Position numbers and translations under genes: made by a program. Positions 9,166 to 17,188 of a DNA stretch of 59,143 bases are shown one piece after another; positions within the stretch are counted from its first letter, which is position 1, and the number at the start of each line of letters is the position of its first letter. Source of the DNA: JBCCSZ01 sp039199225. GTDB lineage: Bacteria > Bacteroidota > Bacteroidia > Chitinophagales > Saprospiraceae. Location: positions 1-59,143 of the forward strand of contig JBCCSZ010000004.1 in the NCBI GenBank assembly GCA_039199225.1, given 5' to 3'. The notes under the pieces are model-generated. The model did not search any database. It was given only the letters and a program-made list of their open reading frames with translations, and was not told the origin of the DNA.

Positions 9166-10251
9166 TTACTTTAGGTAGGTTTTGCTTTTGATGTCTTGGG
9201 GGATGGCGTATTTGCTGACTAGCAGAGAAATTGTTTTTAACAATAGGTAGTTTTTTGACATGTAGATGTATCCGCCTTGTTCATTGTTGCCTTCTGAATT
9301 TTTTAGCAGATAGTAGATTCGACCTTGGGCATCTTCGGCTCGGCCGATGAGGTGCATGTTGTGATCGTCTGTTGTCGATTCGTCTTCGAAGGTGCTTTGA
9401 CGGAGTGTTTGGGTAATGGGTGATTGTTCTTGTAGCAGGGGTAGCTCTGCGATGCCTTTGTCTACTAGGAAGCCAGACTCAGAGATGTCGCCATCCCAGG
9501 CCAGGCTGTAGCCTTTTTGGAGTGCGTGGTCGATGACTGCTTCCAGCTCGTTGATCGGGAGATTTAGGTATTTATTTTGATCCCAGTTGGCGGGAATATT
9601 TAAGGTAACGGCTTCGTAGAAAGGGAGGTGGGAATAGCTGGTTATTTCGACATAATTGTCTGGATTGATGCCCACGAATTTTTCGGCGAAGGTTTTTGGG
9701 GTGTATTGCAAGCCCTTGTATTCAAAGAAAGGGGGTGCCTCCCCCAGGTAGGCTTTTAAAACACCATTGACAGACTGACGCCAGCTTTGTGGCTTAATTC
9801 TGCCATAGCCCGATGCACCAACCGATTCAACCATTGCAGCCAACAGGTTGTCCATTTCCACATGATCGTGCTGCCAGTCGCCTTCAATTACGCCATTGTA
9901 CACACTTTCTGGCACAGCGCCGTGTGTTTGATAAGCCTTCAAAACACTGAAAGTCAAATCTCCGGCATCAAAATAGCTTTTGCCCTTGCGATCGATGTAT
10001 TTTTCCGCCTTTTGGAGATAGGTCGGTGCCACATAGTAAATGGGCGATAGGGAAACAGCCTCCTTCCCCAGTCGGATTGCCTCGGTTTCGATGAAAGATG
10101 TGGTTGCAAAACTCCAACAAGTTCCAGAAGACTGCTGGTCTTTCAAGGGACTGGTTTTGACTTGGTGGAGTACCTTGAAGGTTCGGGAGGATTGTGCAAA
10201 AGTTTGGCCGAGCAAACTGACTAGTGAAAATAGTAAAAGTAAATTTTTCAT
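9166..10251 (-). CDS. C1 (papain-like) peptidase, bleomycin-hydrolase type, exported
   Basis: A 361-residue cysteine peptidase with a 19-20 residue signal peptide ending in TFAQ. The catalytic residues are visible: the oxyanion Gln in KDQQSSG, Cys45 in GTCWSF, His300 in NMHLIG and Asn318 in LLKNSEG. The spacing and the YLQKAEKYIDRKGKSYF region resemble bleomycin hydrolase/aminopeptidase C (C1B) rather than plant papains, and there is no long propeptide. The signal peptide would place it in the periplasm or outside the cell. The gene is divergent from the sigma-factor gene. Confidence 0.88.
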   Translation of the reverse strand: MKNLLLLFSLVSLLGQTFAQSSRTFKVLHQVKTSPLKDQQSSGTCWSFATTSFIETEAIRLGKEAVSLSPIYYVAPTYLQKAEKYIDRKGKSYFDAGDLTFSVLKAYQTHGAVPESVYNGVIEGDWQHDHVEMDNLLAAMVESVGASGYGRIKPQSWRQSVNGVLKAYLGEAPPFFEYKGLQYTPKTFAEKFVGINPDNYVEITSYSHLPFYEAVTLNIPANWDQNKYLNLPINELEAVIDHALQKGYSLAWDGDISESGFLVDKGIAELPLLQEQSPITQTLRQSTFEDESTTDDHNMHLIGRAEDAQGRIYYLLKNSEGNNEQGGYIYMSKNYLLLKTISLLVSKYAIPQDIKSKTYLK

Positions 10252-10419
10252 GATGCTGTCTGGTTGAAGTTTCGATAAAGGCTAATTCGTGCATAAGGAC
10301 AAGGGGAATCCCTCGGAGGTTGCGCAAGATTTAGAATCGGATTTTTTGCTTTGACATCAAATATCAAAAAAATCAAAAGAAGCTGTAACTTCAAGCAAGC
10401 TCAACCGTCTCCCTGCAAA

Positions 10420-10950
10420 ATGACCAGAGAAACATTTCAAAAACAGATTCTTCCTCTTCAGCACAAACTGCTGAGATACGCCCTAAGCCTCACCAGTAAC
10501 CGGATGATGGCCGAGGACATCGTGCAGGAAGTTTTCCTGAAACTCTGGGACCAGCGTCAGCAATTGGATCAAATCAAGCAATTGGAAGGTTGGTGTATCC
10601 GACTGACGCGAAACAAAGCCTATGATAAACTGAGACTCCACGGTAACAAAACCGTTGAACTTAAGCTGGCCAGCGGGCTGGCAACGCGCGAAGAGATTCC
10701 GGACAAGAATACAGAAAACAAAGACCTGTTGGAGGCCATCCAAGCCATCCTGCAACTGCTACCTGAGAAACAGCGGGAAATTTTCCGCTTGAAAGACCTA
10801 CTAGGCTACAGCAATACTGAAATCCAGGAAATCCTGGACCTCAATGCATCACAAGTGAAAGTGAATCTCTTCCGCGCCCGTAGAAAAATTAAGTCAAAGC
10901 TCATTTTATTAGAAAATTATGGACTCAAAAATGAAAAAACGTCTTCTTGA
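10420..10950 (+). CDS. ECF sigma factor
   Basis: A 176-residue sigma-70-family factor of the extracytoplasmic-function type. Region 2 is seen in MAEDIVQEVFLKLWDQR and LEGWCIRLTRNKAYDKLR, region 4 in LPEKQREIFRLKDLLGYSNTEIQE followed by QVKVNLFRARRKIK. I start at the ATG at 10420; in-frame codons further upstream add residues unlike the family. The next gene overlaps its last 32 bases, so the two are translationally coupled. The following genes (membrane protein, DUF4252 proteins) are the probable regulon or sensing partners. Confidence 0.92.
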   Translation: MTRETFQKQILPLQHKLLRYALSLTSNRMMAEDIVQEVFLKLWDQRQQLDQIKQLEGWCIRLTRNKAYDKLRLHGNKTVELKLASGLATREEIPDKNTENKDLLEAIQAILQLLPEKQREIFRLKDLLGYSNTEIQEILDLNASQVKVNLFRARRKIKSKLILLENYGLKNEKTSS

Positions 10951-11458
10951 AAAGTATTGGCAGGGCGATACTTCTGCCGAAGAAGAAGACTGGTTGAGAA
11001 AAAATACTTCTTTAATCGATGACGATACCGATCCGGCAGAAAGCGCTTTTTTTCAGCAGCTACAGCAATTTTCAGAATTGGAAATGCCCGCTGACTTTGG
11101 AGAACAGCTCATGGAGACCATCGATCGGAAGGAACAGGGCCGTAAAAGAATTGCCCTTTTCAGAAAGGTCCGCAGGATAGCCGCAGCCGTTTTGGTGCTC
11201 GTTACACTTTCCGTTGCGACCTACACCCTGATGCAGCCAAACAATGATCCGATACTGGCAGAGGAGGAAGACCCGGAAAAAGCCTACGAAATCGCCAAGC
11301 AGTCGCTTTTACTGATTGCTTCCAAAATGGAGGCTGGGGCTTCTTTCACTTTTGAACTCGACAAGTTCGATGAGGTTCATTCCAAACTGCGTCAAGAATC
11401 AACATCAAATAAAGAAGTGCAACCTGCTGTCCATAATCCTACTATCAAGCATCAATAA
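10919..11458 (+). CDS. Single-pass membrane protein, probable anti-sigma partner
   Basis: A 179-residue protein with an acidic/helical cytoplasmic part (EKYWQGDTSAEEEDWLRK resembles the N-terminal region of Bacteroidota anti-sigma-like proteins), a basic stretch RKRIALFRKVRR, and one membrane helix around residues 88-104. The remaining C-terminal 75 residues would lie in the periplasm. It lacks the His-x3-Cys-x2-Cys zinc motif. It starts inside the sigma-factor gene, the usual arrangement for an anti-sigma factor, and is followed by DUF4252 genes. The function is inferred from position and topology only. The ATG at 10931 is a possible alternative start. Confidence 0.7.
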   Translation: MDSKMKKRLLEKYWQGDTSAEEEDWLRKNTSLIDDDTDPAESAFFQQLQQFSELEMPADFGEQLMETIDRKEQGRKRIALFRKVRRIAAAVLVLVTLSVATYTLMQPNNDPILAEEEDPEKAYEIAKQSLLLIASKMEAGASFTFELDKFDEVHSKLRQESTSNKEVQPAVHNPTIKHQ

Positions 11459-11463
11459 ATCAT

Positions 11464-11479
11464 TTTGCCCAAGGGCAAA
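11464..11479. promoter_or_regulatory. Palindrome TTTGCCC-AA-GGGCAAA
   Basis: A perfect 7+2+7 inverted repeat lies six bases after the stop of the membrane-protein gene and 20 bases before the next start. The spacer is too tight for a stable RNA hairpin and there is no U-tract, so an operator is more likely than a terminator. No regulator is known. Confidence 0.3.
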
Positions 11480-11498
11480 TACCAAAATTTGAACAGAT

Positions 11499-12344
11499 AT
11501 GAAAAAGTTCTTACTGCTATTAGTGGCCGCATTGATGGGTACCTTATCTTACGCCCAACAGAACTTCATCAGCGACCAATTTTCGCAGCACGAAAATGAC
11601 CCGAGTTTCACAAAGGTCAATATCACAGATAAGACTTTTGAGCTTTTCAACGACATCGCTACCCAAGATGCCGATGAGCAAAGAGTCGTCCGCGCAATTG
11701 CCAACCTGACAGGAATAAAGGCACTCTTCAAAGAAAAGTCTGAAGACACCAAAGCGCTTTATCTGGAAGCATTGGACAAATTGCAAGCCGATCAAGACTA
11801 TGAGGAGCTGGCCTCCGTCCAAACCAGCGATGAAGGTTTTCTGTTGGTCCTTCGCGAGGCCAATGATCAAATCGAGGAGGTCACGCTCCTGGTGGGCAGC
11901 GAAGAAAAATTCCTCCTTGCAACACTTTTTGGAGACATCGACTTGAAAAGCATTTCCAGAATTTCTCAAACCATCCGTAAAGATGGTCGCCAGTGGTTCG
12001 ATTTGTTCGACAACATCGATTCGGATGAACTAGTATTCGGCGGCGCAACGCCTTCTGGCAACAACCCTGGCAGCAGCCGGGCCAGTAAGGCAGCAGAAGG
12101 AAATTTTGACATTCGCGTTTTTCCAAATCCAGTCGGCGACTACGTTCAGCTGGACGATGGCAAAAATTCCGATGCGACCTACGAGCTTGAATTCTTCTCT
12201 CCCATTGGCGAGTCGGTCAAAAGAGTCGGCCAGGTTAATCTTCCTTATCGCATTCAGTTGGAGGACCTTCCATCCGGTGCCTACTTCGTTCGCCTGACCG
12301 ATGCCGAGGGAGCATTTCGGAATTATCGCATCATAAAGCCTTAA
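11499..12344 (+). CDS. DUF4252 protein with T9SS type A sorting domain
   Basis: A 281-residue secreted protein. A signal peptide (MKKFLLLLVAALMG...SYAQ) precedes a DUF4252 domain (residues about 25-170: repeated aliphatic helix/strand pattern, GIKALF, YEELASV, LFGDIDLKSISRIS). After a Ser/Gly-rich linker comes a C-terminal T9SS sorting domain beginning RVFPNPVGDYVQL and ending in ...GAYFVRLTDAEG and a basic tail. The role of DUF4252 is unknown; the family often sits with ECF sigma factors. A T9SS tail should place this copy on the cell surface or outside, unlike its two downstream paralogues. Confidence 0.88.
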   Translation: MKKFLLLLVAALMGTLSYAQQNFISDQFSQHENDPSFTKVNITDKTFELFNDIATQDADEQRVVRAIANLTGIKALFKEKSEDTKALYLEALDKLQADQDYEELASVQTSDEGFLLVLREANDQIEEVTLLVGSEEKFLLATLFGDIDLKSISRISQTIRKDGRQWFDLFDNIDSDELVFGGATPSGNNPGSSRASKAAEGNFDIRVFPNPVGDYVQLDDGKNSDATYELEFFSPIGESVKRVGQVNLPYRIQLEDLPSGAYFVRLTDAEGAFRNYRIIKP

Positions 12345-12400
12345 AATCAACCATTACTCAAGCTGTAGAACAGTATTTAAAAAAGAATAAATCAACTATA

Positions 12401-12931
12401 ATGAAAAAGATCATATTATTTCTGCTAGCCATCGTTATCACTAGTACGGCCTTTGCACAGAGCAATGCCATCACCAAGCACTTTTCCGAGTACCAGAGAA
12501 ACAAGGAATTCACCAAGGTATCGGTTACCAGCAAAATGTTTTCTTTGTTTACCGAAATCGATACGGACGACCCTGCCGAGCAGGATATCTTGGAGGCGAT
12601 GAGCAAGCTCAAAGGCATCAAAGCACTGATCAACGACAAGATAGAAGGCGACGGCTCTGACATTTACTACAATGCCCTGGAAAAAATATCTACCGACGGT
12701 ACTTACGAGGAGCTTATGTCTGTAGAAGATGAAAATGAAAACATCACTTTCCTCATTCGCGACAATGGCGGCGTGATCAACGAGCTGCTGATGATCGCTG
12801 GTGGAAATACCAATTTCATGCTGATGAGCTTGTATGGTGAAATCGACCTAAGCAAGATCGCTCGCATCTCCAAGAAGCTCAAGATCAAAGGCTTGGAGCA
12901 GTTTCAGGCCCTCGACAAAGAGGAAGATTAA
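12401..12931 (+). CDS. DUF4252 protein, secreted, no sorting tail
   Basis: A 176-residue paralogue of the preceding gene: signal peptide ending in TAFAQ, then the same pattern (ITKHFSEY, FTKVSVTSKMFSLF, LKGIKALI, YEELMSV, LYGEIDLSKIARISKKL). It stops right after the DUF4252 domain, so it should remain in the periplasm. It lies 56 bases after its paralogue and is probably cotranscribed. It looks like a tandem duplicate in which one copy has a T9SS domain and the other does not. Confidence 0.88.
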   Translation: MKKIILFLLAIVITSTAFAQSNAITKHFSEYQRNKEFTKVSVTSKMFSLFTEIDTDDPAEQDILEAMSKLKGIKALINDKIEGDGSDIYYNALEKISTDGTYEELMSVEDENENITFLIRDNGGVINELLMIAGGNTNFMLMSLYGEIDLSKIARISKKLKIKGLEQFQALDKEED

Positions 12932-13288
12932 TTGTGAATATTTGTAAGTAAGTGCTTAGATAAAATTGCTTGCATAATAGCTTCATCCGGTTAAAATGAT
13001 TAAGTAACTGAATACCTGGAAGGCAAGCAGAGGCTTATTTAGCCGAATCTCCAAGAAGGTATTGTGTCAATTTTTCGGACTTACTACTTAGTTCCAGGAC
13101 TACTTTATCAAACATGAGTGATCCCAAAATTTAGCAGTGCGACTAGGCACACTGCGCTTGAAAGTCAGCGTATCAATTTCATTGCCTTGCCAAGGTAGTA
13201 TCACCCAAAGGGCTGCGACTTTTTGAATGGTCTGCCATAAATTTTCGGGATGACTCATGTCTCTACTTTCGAACGGATTCAACCAAGA
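12932..13288. other. Intergenic gap inside the DUF4252 block
   Basis: I see no supported gene or clear promoter in this 357-base gap. A minus-strand frame of about 50-65 codons (13100-13297) has no recognisable features. The gap may separate two transcription units of the block. Confidence 0.4.
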
Positions 13289-13954
13289 ATGAAACAACTA
13301 CCACCTTTAATTCTTTTAATACTTTTGTCCTTCTCCTGCGGAAAAAAGACCAATATGCTGGATTCACTCAGCCAGGAAAATAAGGTTGAAAACAGCTACT
13401 TTGTCTACCCCAGCATCTTGCGGATGCTCAATCTCAACAATGACTCTTCCTTCAATGCTTTGGTTCGGGACGTCCGAAGACTCCGGCTGATGAACCTCCG
13501 GGTAGACTCCTTCAGCTTCGATCAGATGAACGACTTCTCTGTTGGCCTACAGGAAAAGGAACAATACGATACCTATATGGAAATCGAGGATACAGACCAG
13601 GTTATTTACTTACTTGGAAAAGATTCTCCGCAAAAAGTTGTGGCGTTGGCCAATTTACAGGATCGCTATTATATTGTGGACATTGATGGTCAGCTCAACA
13701 TGTTGCAACTGCCCAAGCTGATAGAAAGCTTTTCCAACATGGACAGCACCCAGACGTCTGGCTTTTCAACTTTTTTCGACCTCATCAGCCGGGATGCCGA
13801 CCGGGAACGGCAGCGACGCGAGCGCCGGAGGCAATGGCGAGAAAAACAAGCAGAGAAGCAAAGGCAAAAAGAAGCGGAAGCTTCAAAGGCCGATACGACT
13901 GCTGCCCCAATAAATGTGACATCCATTCAAACAGATACGAATACGACTCAATGA
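13289..13954 (+). CDS. DUF4252-like lipoprotein with charged C-terminal tail
   Basis: A 221-residue lipoprotein; I start at the ATG at 13289 because it begins the signal peptide, whose lipobox ends at the Cys of LSFSC. The central part follows the DUF4252 pattern (a paired helix/strand module, LMNLRVDSF, YDTYMEIED, QVIYLLG, YYIVDIDGQLNMLQLPKLI) but is divergent. Residues about 170-210 are a highly charged Arg/Glu/Lys/Gln-rich helix, followed by a Thr-rich end. The stop codon overlaps the start of the ABC ATPase gene (ATGA), so the lipoprotein and transporter are translationally coupled. Confidence 0.75.
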   Translation: MKQLPPLILLILLSFSCGKKTNMLDSLSQENKVENSYFVYPSILRMLNLNNDSSFNALVRDVRRLRLMNLRVDSFSFDQMNDFSVGLQEKEQYDTYMEIEDTDQVIYLLGKDSPQKVVALANLQDRYYIVDIDGQLNMLQLPKLIESFSNMDSTQTSGFSTFFDLISRDADRERQRRERRRQWREKQAEKQRQKEAEASKADTTAAPINVTSIQTDTNTTQ

Positions 13955-14844
13955 CCATACTGGAAACGAATAAACTAACCAAACAGTACAAGCGCCTAAC
14001 AGCATTGAACCAACTGGATTTCGACATTCAAAAGGGGATGGTTTTCGGATTACTCGGTCCCAATGGCAGCGGCAAGACCACCACCCTAGGCATCCTGCTG
14101 AGCGTGCTGAAAGCCACCAGCGGGACGTTCAAATGGTTTGGGCAGCCGCCATCACCAGAGAGCCGCAAGAAGATTGGAGCCATTCTGGAGATTCCTTGCT
14201 TTTTTCCATATTTAACAGCCGTCCAAAACCTTTTGGTGATTTCAAAAATCAAAGATTGTCCTCCCTCCGCCATCGATCGGAGCCTCCGATTGGTAGGGCT
14301 ATACGAACGGCGAAACGATCCTTTTAAGACCTACTCCCTAGGAATGAAACAACGGCTGGCCATCGGTGCGGCCTTGCTCGTAGACCCGCCCGTCTTGATC
14401 TTGGATGAACCGACCAACGGCCTCGATCCACAGGGCATTGTCGAAATTCGGGAACTGATAAAAGACATTGCAGCTAGTGGCAAAACCATTATCCTGGCGA
14501 GCCACCTACTGGATGAAGTGCAGAAACTGTGTAGCCATTTTATGGTGCTTCAAAAAGGCAAAAAACGCTTTCAGGGCAGTGTAGCTGAGGCCCTCATGGA
14601 CCACCGCAGTTTCGAAGTAGCCGCAGATGATGCAGAGCAGTTGCGCAATGCCCTTTCCGACTTCAAGGGCGTCCAGCAAATGAAACAAGAGGACGGTATT
14701 TTTATCCTTACACCAGAACAGCATTTAACGACTTCGGACCTCAGCCGTTTTCTATTCGATCGCCAAATTGTCATCAATCATCTAGTTGAAAAGTCCGGCA
14801 GTCTCGAAAAACAATTTTTACGCATCCTCCAAGACCATGATTAG
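13951..14844 (+). CDS. ABC transporter ATP-binding protein
   Basis: A 297-residue ATPase subunit. Walker A is GPNGSGKTT, the signature is YSLGMKQRL, Walker B is VLILDEPTNGLDP and the switch His is in LASHLLDEV. The sequence after residue 220 is a regulatory tail. It resembles the CcmA/NatA-type exporters of the ABC-2 superfamily, which fits the permease next door. The start overlaps the lipoprotein stop (ATGA) and its end overlaps the permease start by eight bases, giving a tightly coupled trio. The substrate is unknown. Confidence 0.93.
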   Translation: MTILETNKLTKQYKRLTALNQLDFDIQKGMVFGLLGPNGSGKTTTLGILLSVLKATSGTFKWFGQPPSPESRKKIGAILEIPCFFPYLTAVQNLLVISKIKDCPPSAIDRSLRLVGLYERRNDPFKTYSLGMKQRLAIGAALLVDPPVLILDEPTNGLDPQGIVEIRELIKDIAASGKTIILASHLLDEVQKLCSHFMVLQKGKKRFQGSVAEALMDHRSFEVAADDAEQLRNALSDFKGVQQMKQEDGIFILTPEQHLTTSDLSRFLFDRQIVINHLVEKSGSLEKQFLRILQDHD

Positions 14845-15658
14845 ACTACTGACCATTGAATGGTACAAACTGCGGCATTATCGCCCTTTTTGGGTATTGA
14901 TTATTATGTATGCCGCCTTATCCACCCTGGTTTGCTCCAGCGGTATGTTCCTAATGGCTTACCTCAAAGGCGAAGGAGCTGACTTTCGTGGATTCGACCC
15001 AACCATGTTGCCTTTGTACGACTTCCCAGACGTATGGCACAATATGACCTACATCGCCGCGCGATTGAAGATCATTCTGGCCTTCATCATCATCATGTCG
15101 ATCTTTAACGAAATCAATCACCGCACCCTGCGACAGAACATCATCGATGGGCTCAGCAAAAAAGAATGGTTGGGATCGAAAGTACTACTGATGGGAGCCA
15201 TCTCCTTGGGAGCCGGTCTACTGCTGTTTGTCAACGGCCTCATCCTAGGATTGATCTATTCTCATCCGGAAGCCTACCAATACATTTTCCAGCGGCTGGA
15301 TTTTATCGTGGCCTACTGCCTGGATGTATTCACTTATCTCTCTTTTGCGATGATGCTCGCACTCATCTTCCGAAAAGGCGGGTTGGTCATAGTTGGTCTG
15401 TTGATGTACAGTGCGATGTTTGAGCCATTTTTAGCGGCCTTTCTGTACAACTTTCCGCCATTACCCGAATACGCACGTGCCATCCCTGATTTTTTGCCAG
15501 TCCAGTCCTTGCGCAACCTCATCCAAGTACCATTTAGGCGTTTTCTTTTGATGGAGATACAGGAATTCATCCCCTTGAAAACACTACTGATCGCCTTGAC
15601 TTGGTTGACTGTTTATTTGAGGGTGAGTTTTTGGCTGCTGAGCAAGCGGGATATTTAG
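14837..15658 (+). CDS. ABC-2-type transporter permease
   Basis: A 273-residue membrane protein with six predicted hydrophobic segments and an opening (TIEWYKLRHYRPFWVLI) typical of ABC-2 permeases, including EINHRTLRQNIIDGLSKKEW, a conserved cytoplasmic loop of the family. I start at the ATG at 14837, which overlaps the ATPase gene by eight bases; in-frame codons before it lie inside the ATPase gene and lack the family pattern. It should form the exporter together with the ATPase. The cargo is unknown. Confidence 0.88.
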   Translation: MIRLLTIEWYKLRHYRPFWVLIIMYAALSTLVCSSGMFLMAYLKGEGADFRGFDPTMLPLYDFPDVWHNMTYIAARLKIILAFIIIMSIFNEINHRTLRQNIIDGLSKKEWLGSKVLLMGAISLGAGLLLFVNGLILGLIYSHPEAYQYIFQRLDFIVAYCLDVFTYLSFAMMLALIFRKGGLVIVGLLMYSAMFEPFLAAFLYNFPPLPEYARAIPDFLPVQSLRNLIQVPFRRFLLMEIQEFIPLKTLLIALTWLTVYLRVSFWLLSKRDI

Positions 15659-15819
15659 CCCGTTCAACAGACTTACGATCCAATGCTGACTGGAAAGTAG
15701 GCCGAATTGTTCTTTGCAATGTCAAGGACAAACAAATGAAGCAATACAACAAGATTCATAAAATCCTTGCTAAATATGAAGAGCAGCTAAGCGCCTTAGA
15801 GGAGCATCGAGTCTCCTAC

Positions 15820-16632
15820 CTATTGATCCAAAGGCGGCTTGTATTCAGCGGCTAAAGCACTCGTTGCCTGTGCGAGCAAAAGGGCATCCAGGCCGACGCC
15901 AATCATTTGTGAGCCTGCCTCCGTGTAGGCATCGATCAGTTTTTTGGAAGTCGTTAGGAAGCCTGCTGCTTTGCCTGCTTTTCGTATACGGCGAATGCAA
16001 TCCACAACCAATGCGACGACCTCCGGATGGCCAGCCTGCCCCAAATAACCCATGGTAGCAGCCAAATCTGCTGGACCGATGAATACAACGTCTAGCCCTT
16101 CCACCTGCAGTAGGTCATCCAAAACAGCGACCCCCTTGACAGACTCCACCTGGCCAATGCAGCACATCTGAGCATCGGCTTTTTCGTGGTAGTTGTTCAC
16201 CCGGTCCCATTGCGCAGCGCGAGCCAATGCCATCCCTACGCCCCTACTGCCGTGGGGTGGATAGCGCATGGCCTTTGCAACAGTCTCAGCTTGCTGCACC
16301 GATTCAATCATTGGTATGAGAATATTTTGAGCGCCCATATCGGTCAATTGCTTTATGATGGTGGGGTCGGCAGAAGGTATCCGGATGATCGGTGTGGCAG
16401 CATGCAGTTCTACACTCTGCAAATTTTGCAACAGATCATTCAGATCAAAGGGCGCATGCTCCCCATCGATACATACCCAATCGAAGCCAGCACCTGCACA
16501 AATTTCTGCGGTGTACGGCCCGGGTAAGCCATTCCAAATCCCGAAACTGCGTTTTCCAGGCTGGATTTGTTGCTTGAAGGTGTTGATCTTGACATCCATG
16601 AGCTTAGGAATTGGCATTTGAAGAAAAGACAT
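15820..16632 (-). CDS. HpcH/HpaI aldolase family protein
   Basis: A 270-residue TIM-barrel class II aldolase. The motifs GEHAPFDL (catalytic His), RIPSADPTIIKQLTDMGAQ, IPMIES (metal Glu), and FIGPADLAATMG (metal Asp) match 2,4-dihydroxyhept-2-ene-1,7-dioate or 2-keto-3-deoxyglucarate-type aldolases, which cleave or join pyruvate with an aldehyde. ATGs at 16632, 16617 and 16599 are all possible; the last gives a start closest to family members. It stands alone, converging on the ABC permease gene across 161 bases. Confidence 0.88.
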   Translation of the reverse strand: MSFLQMPIPKLMDVKINTFKQQIQPGKRSFGIWNGLPGPYTAEICAGAGFDWVCIDGEHAPFDLNDLLQNLQSVELHAATPIIRIPSADPTIIKQLTDMGAQNILIPMIESVQQAETVAKAMRYPPHGSRGVGMALARAAQWDRVNNYHEKADAQMCCIGQVESVKGVAVLDDLLQVEGLDVVFIGPADLAATMGYLGQAGHPEVVALVVDCIRRIRKAGKAAGFLTTSKKLIDAYTEAGSQMIGVGLDALLLAQATSALAAEYKPPLDQ

Positions 16633-16811
16633 TTTGATTTTGTCGATCGATGCCTATAAATCTATGCAATTTCAAGCAATTAATGGCAAATCGAAAATGG
16701 GATTCTGGAACGACCCAAGTCAGTGTAAAACATAGGTATAGATCAATGTGCTGTGCTTTTTAGAAGGGAAGGGATTGTAGTTGGGCGTAATTTTAGGATG
16801 AGCCCTGTAAA

Positions 16812-16843
16812 TAAAAAAGACCTACTGGTAAACCAGTAGGTCT
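16812..16843 (-). terminator. Intrinsic terminator of the tRNA-Glu unit
   Basis: On the minus strand, the perfect 11-bp stem AGACCTACTGG / CCAGTAGGTCT with a four-base loop is followed by TTTTTTAT. It begins three bases beyond the tRNA discriminator base, a compact end for a single-tRNA transcript. Confidence 0.9.
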
Positions 16844-16846
16844 CAG

Positions 16847-16918
16847 CAGCCCCTAGGGGAATCGAACCCCTCTTTCCAGGATGAAAACCTGGCGTCCTAG
16901 CCGATAGACGAAGGGGCC
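16847..16918 (-). tRNA. tRNA-Glu (anticodon TTC)
   Basis: The minus-strand sequence folds as a complete 72-nt cloverleaf: acceptor GGCCCCT with AGGGGCT (last pair G-T), D arm, anticodon stem CCAGG/CCTGG around loop TTTTCAT (anticodon TTC), variable loop, and T arm with TTCGATT between AGGGG and CCCCT. The discriminator base is G and the CCA end is not encoded. A promoter and a leader hairpin lie upstream, a terminator downstream. Confidence 0.97.
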
Positions 16919-16921
16919 GTA

Positions 16922-16955
16922 AATCGGCGAAATCACCTAAGCAATTTCGCCGATT
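16922..16955 (-). other. Leader hairpin abutting the tRNA-Glu 5' end
   Basis: A perfect 12-bp inverted repeat (AATCGGCGAAAT / ATTTCGCCGATT) with a ten-base loop ends three bases before the mature tRNA. There is no U-tract, so it is not an intrinsic terminator. It may help RNase P or exonuclease processing of the precursor; that is inference. Confidence 0.7.
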
Positions 16956-17015
16956 GTAGACACCAGTTCGTTATCAGGGTGACAGTGACTGACGTGCTTT
17001 TCTTCAAAAGCCCTG

Positions 17016-17046
17016 CAAATATATGAGGGGTTAAAATAAAAATCAA
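17016..17046 (-). promoter_or_regulatory. Promoter of the tRNA-Glu unit (TTTG-N20-TATATTTG)
   Basis: On the minus strand TATATTTG fits TAnnTTTG exactly and a TTTG -33 element lies 20 bases upstream (complement of CAA at 17044-17046 within CAAAT). Transcription from here would give a leader of about 90 nt before the tRNA. Confidence 0.7.
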
Positions 17047-17188
17047 ATTTTACAGCAAAAAAATTTCATTCTCCTTCAAATTCAGAAAATCGCACCGCTA
17101 CAGGATATTGGCCAGGCGGTTGCAACAAGTGCGCCCTACGGGCTTGGATGCCTATCAAGATGATGGCTTGGAGCAGTTCAAGTATCGA

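Noticed and set aside
13100..13297. Minus-strand frame of 65 codons in the gap inside the DUF4252 block
   Set aside because: It overlaps the lipoprotein start on the other strand and shows no family feature.
15736..15855. A 39-codon frame beginning MKQYNKIHK between the ABC permease and the aldolase genes
   Set aside because: Plausible helix but too short, and it overlaps the convergent aldolase end; no homology recognised.
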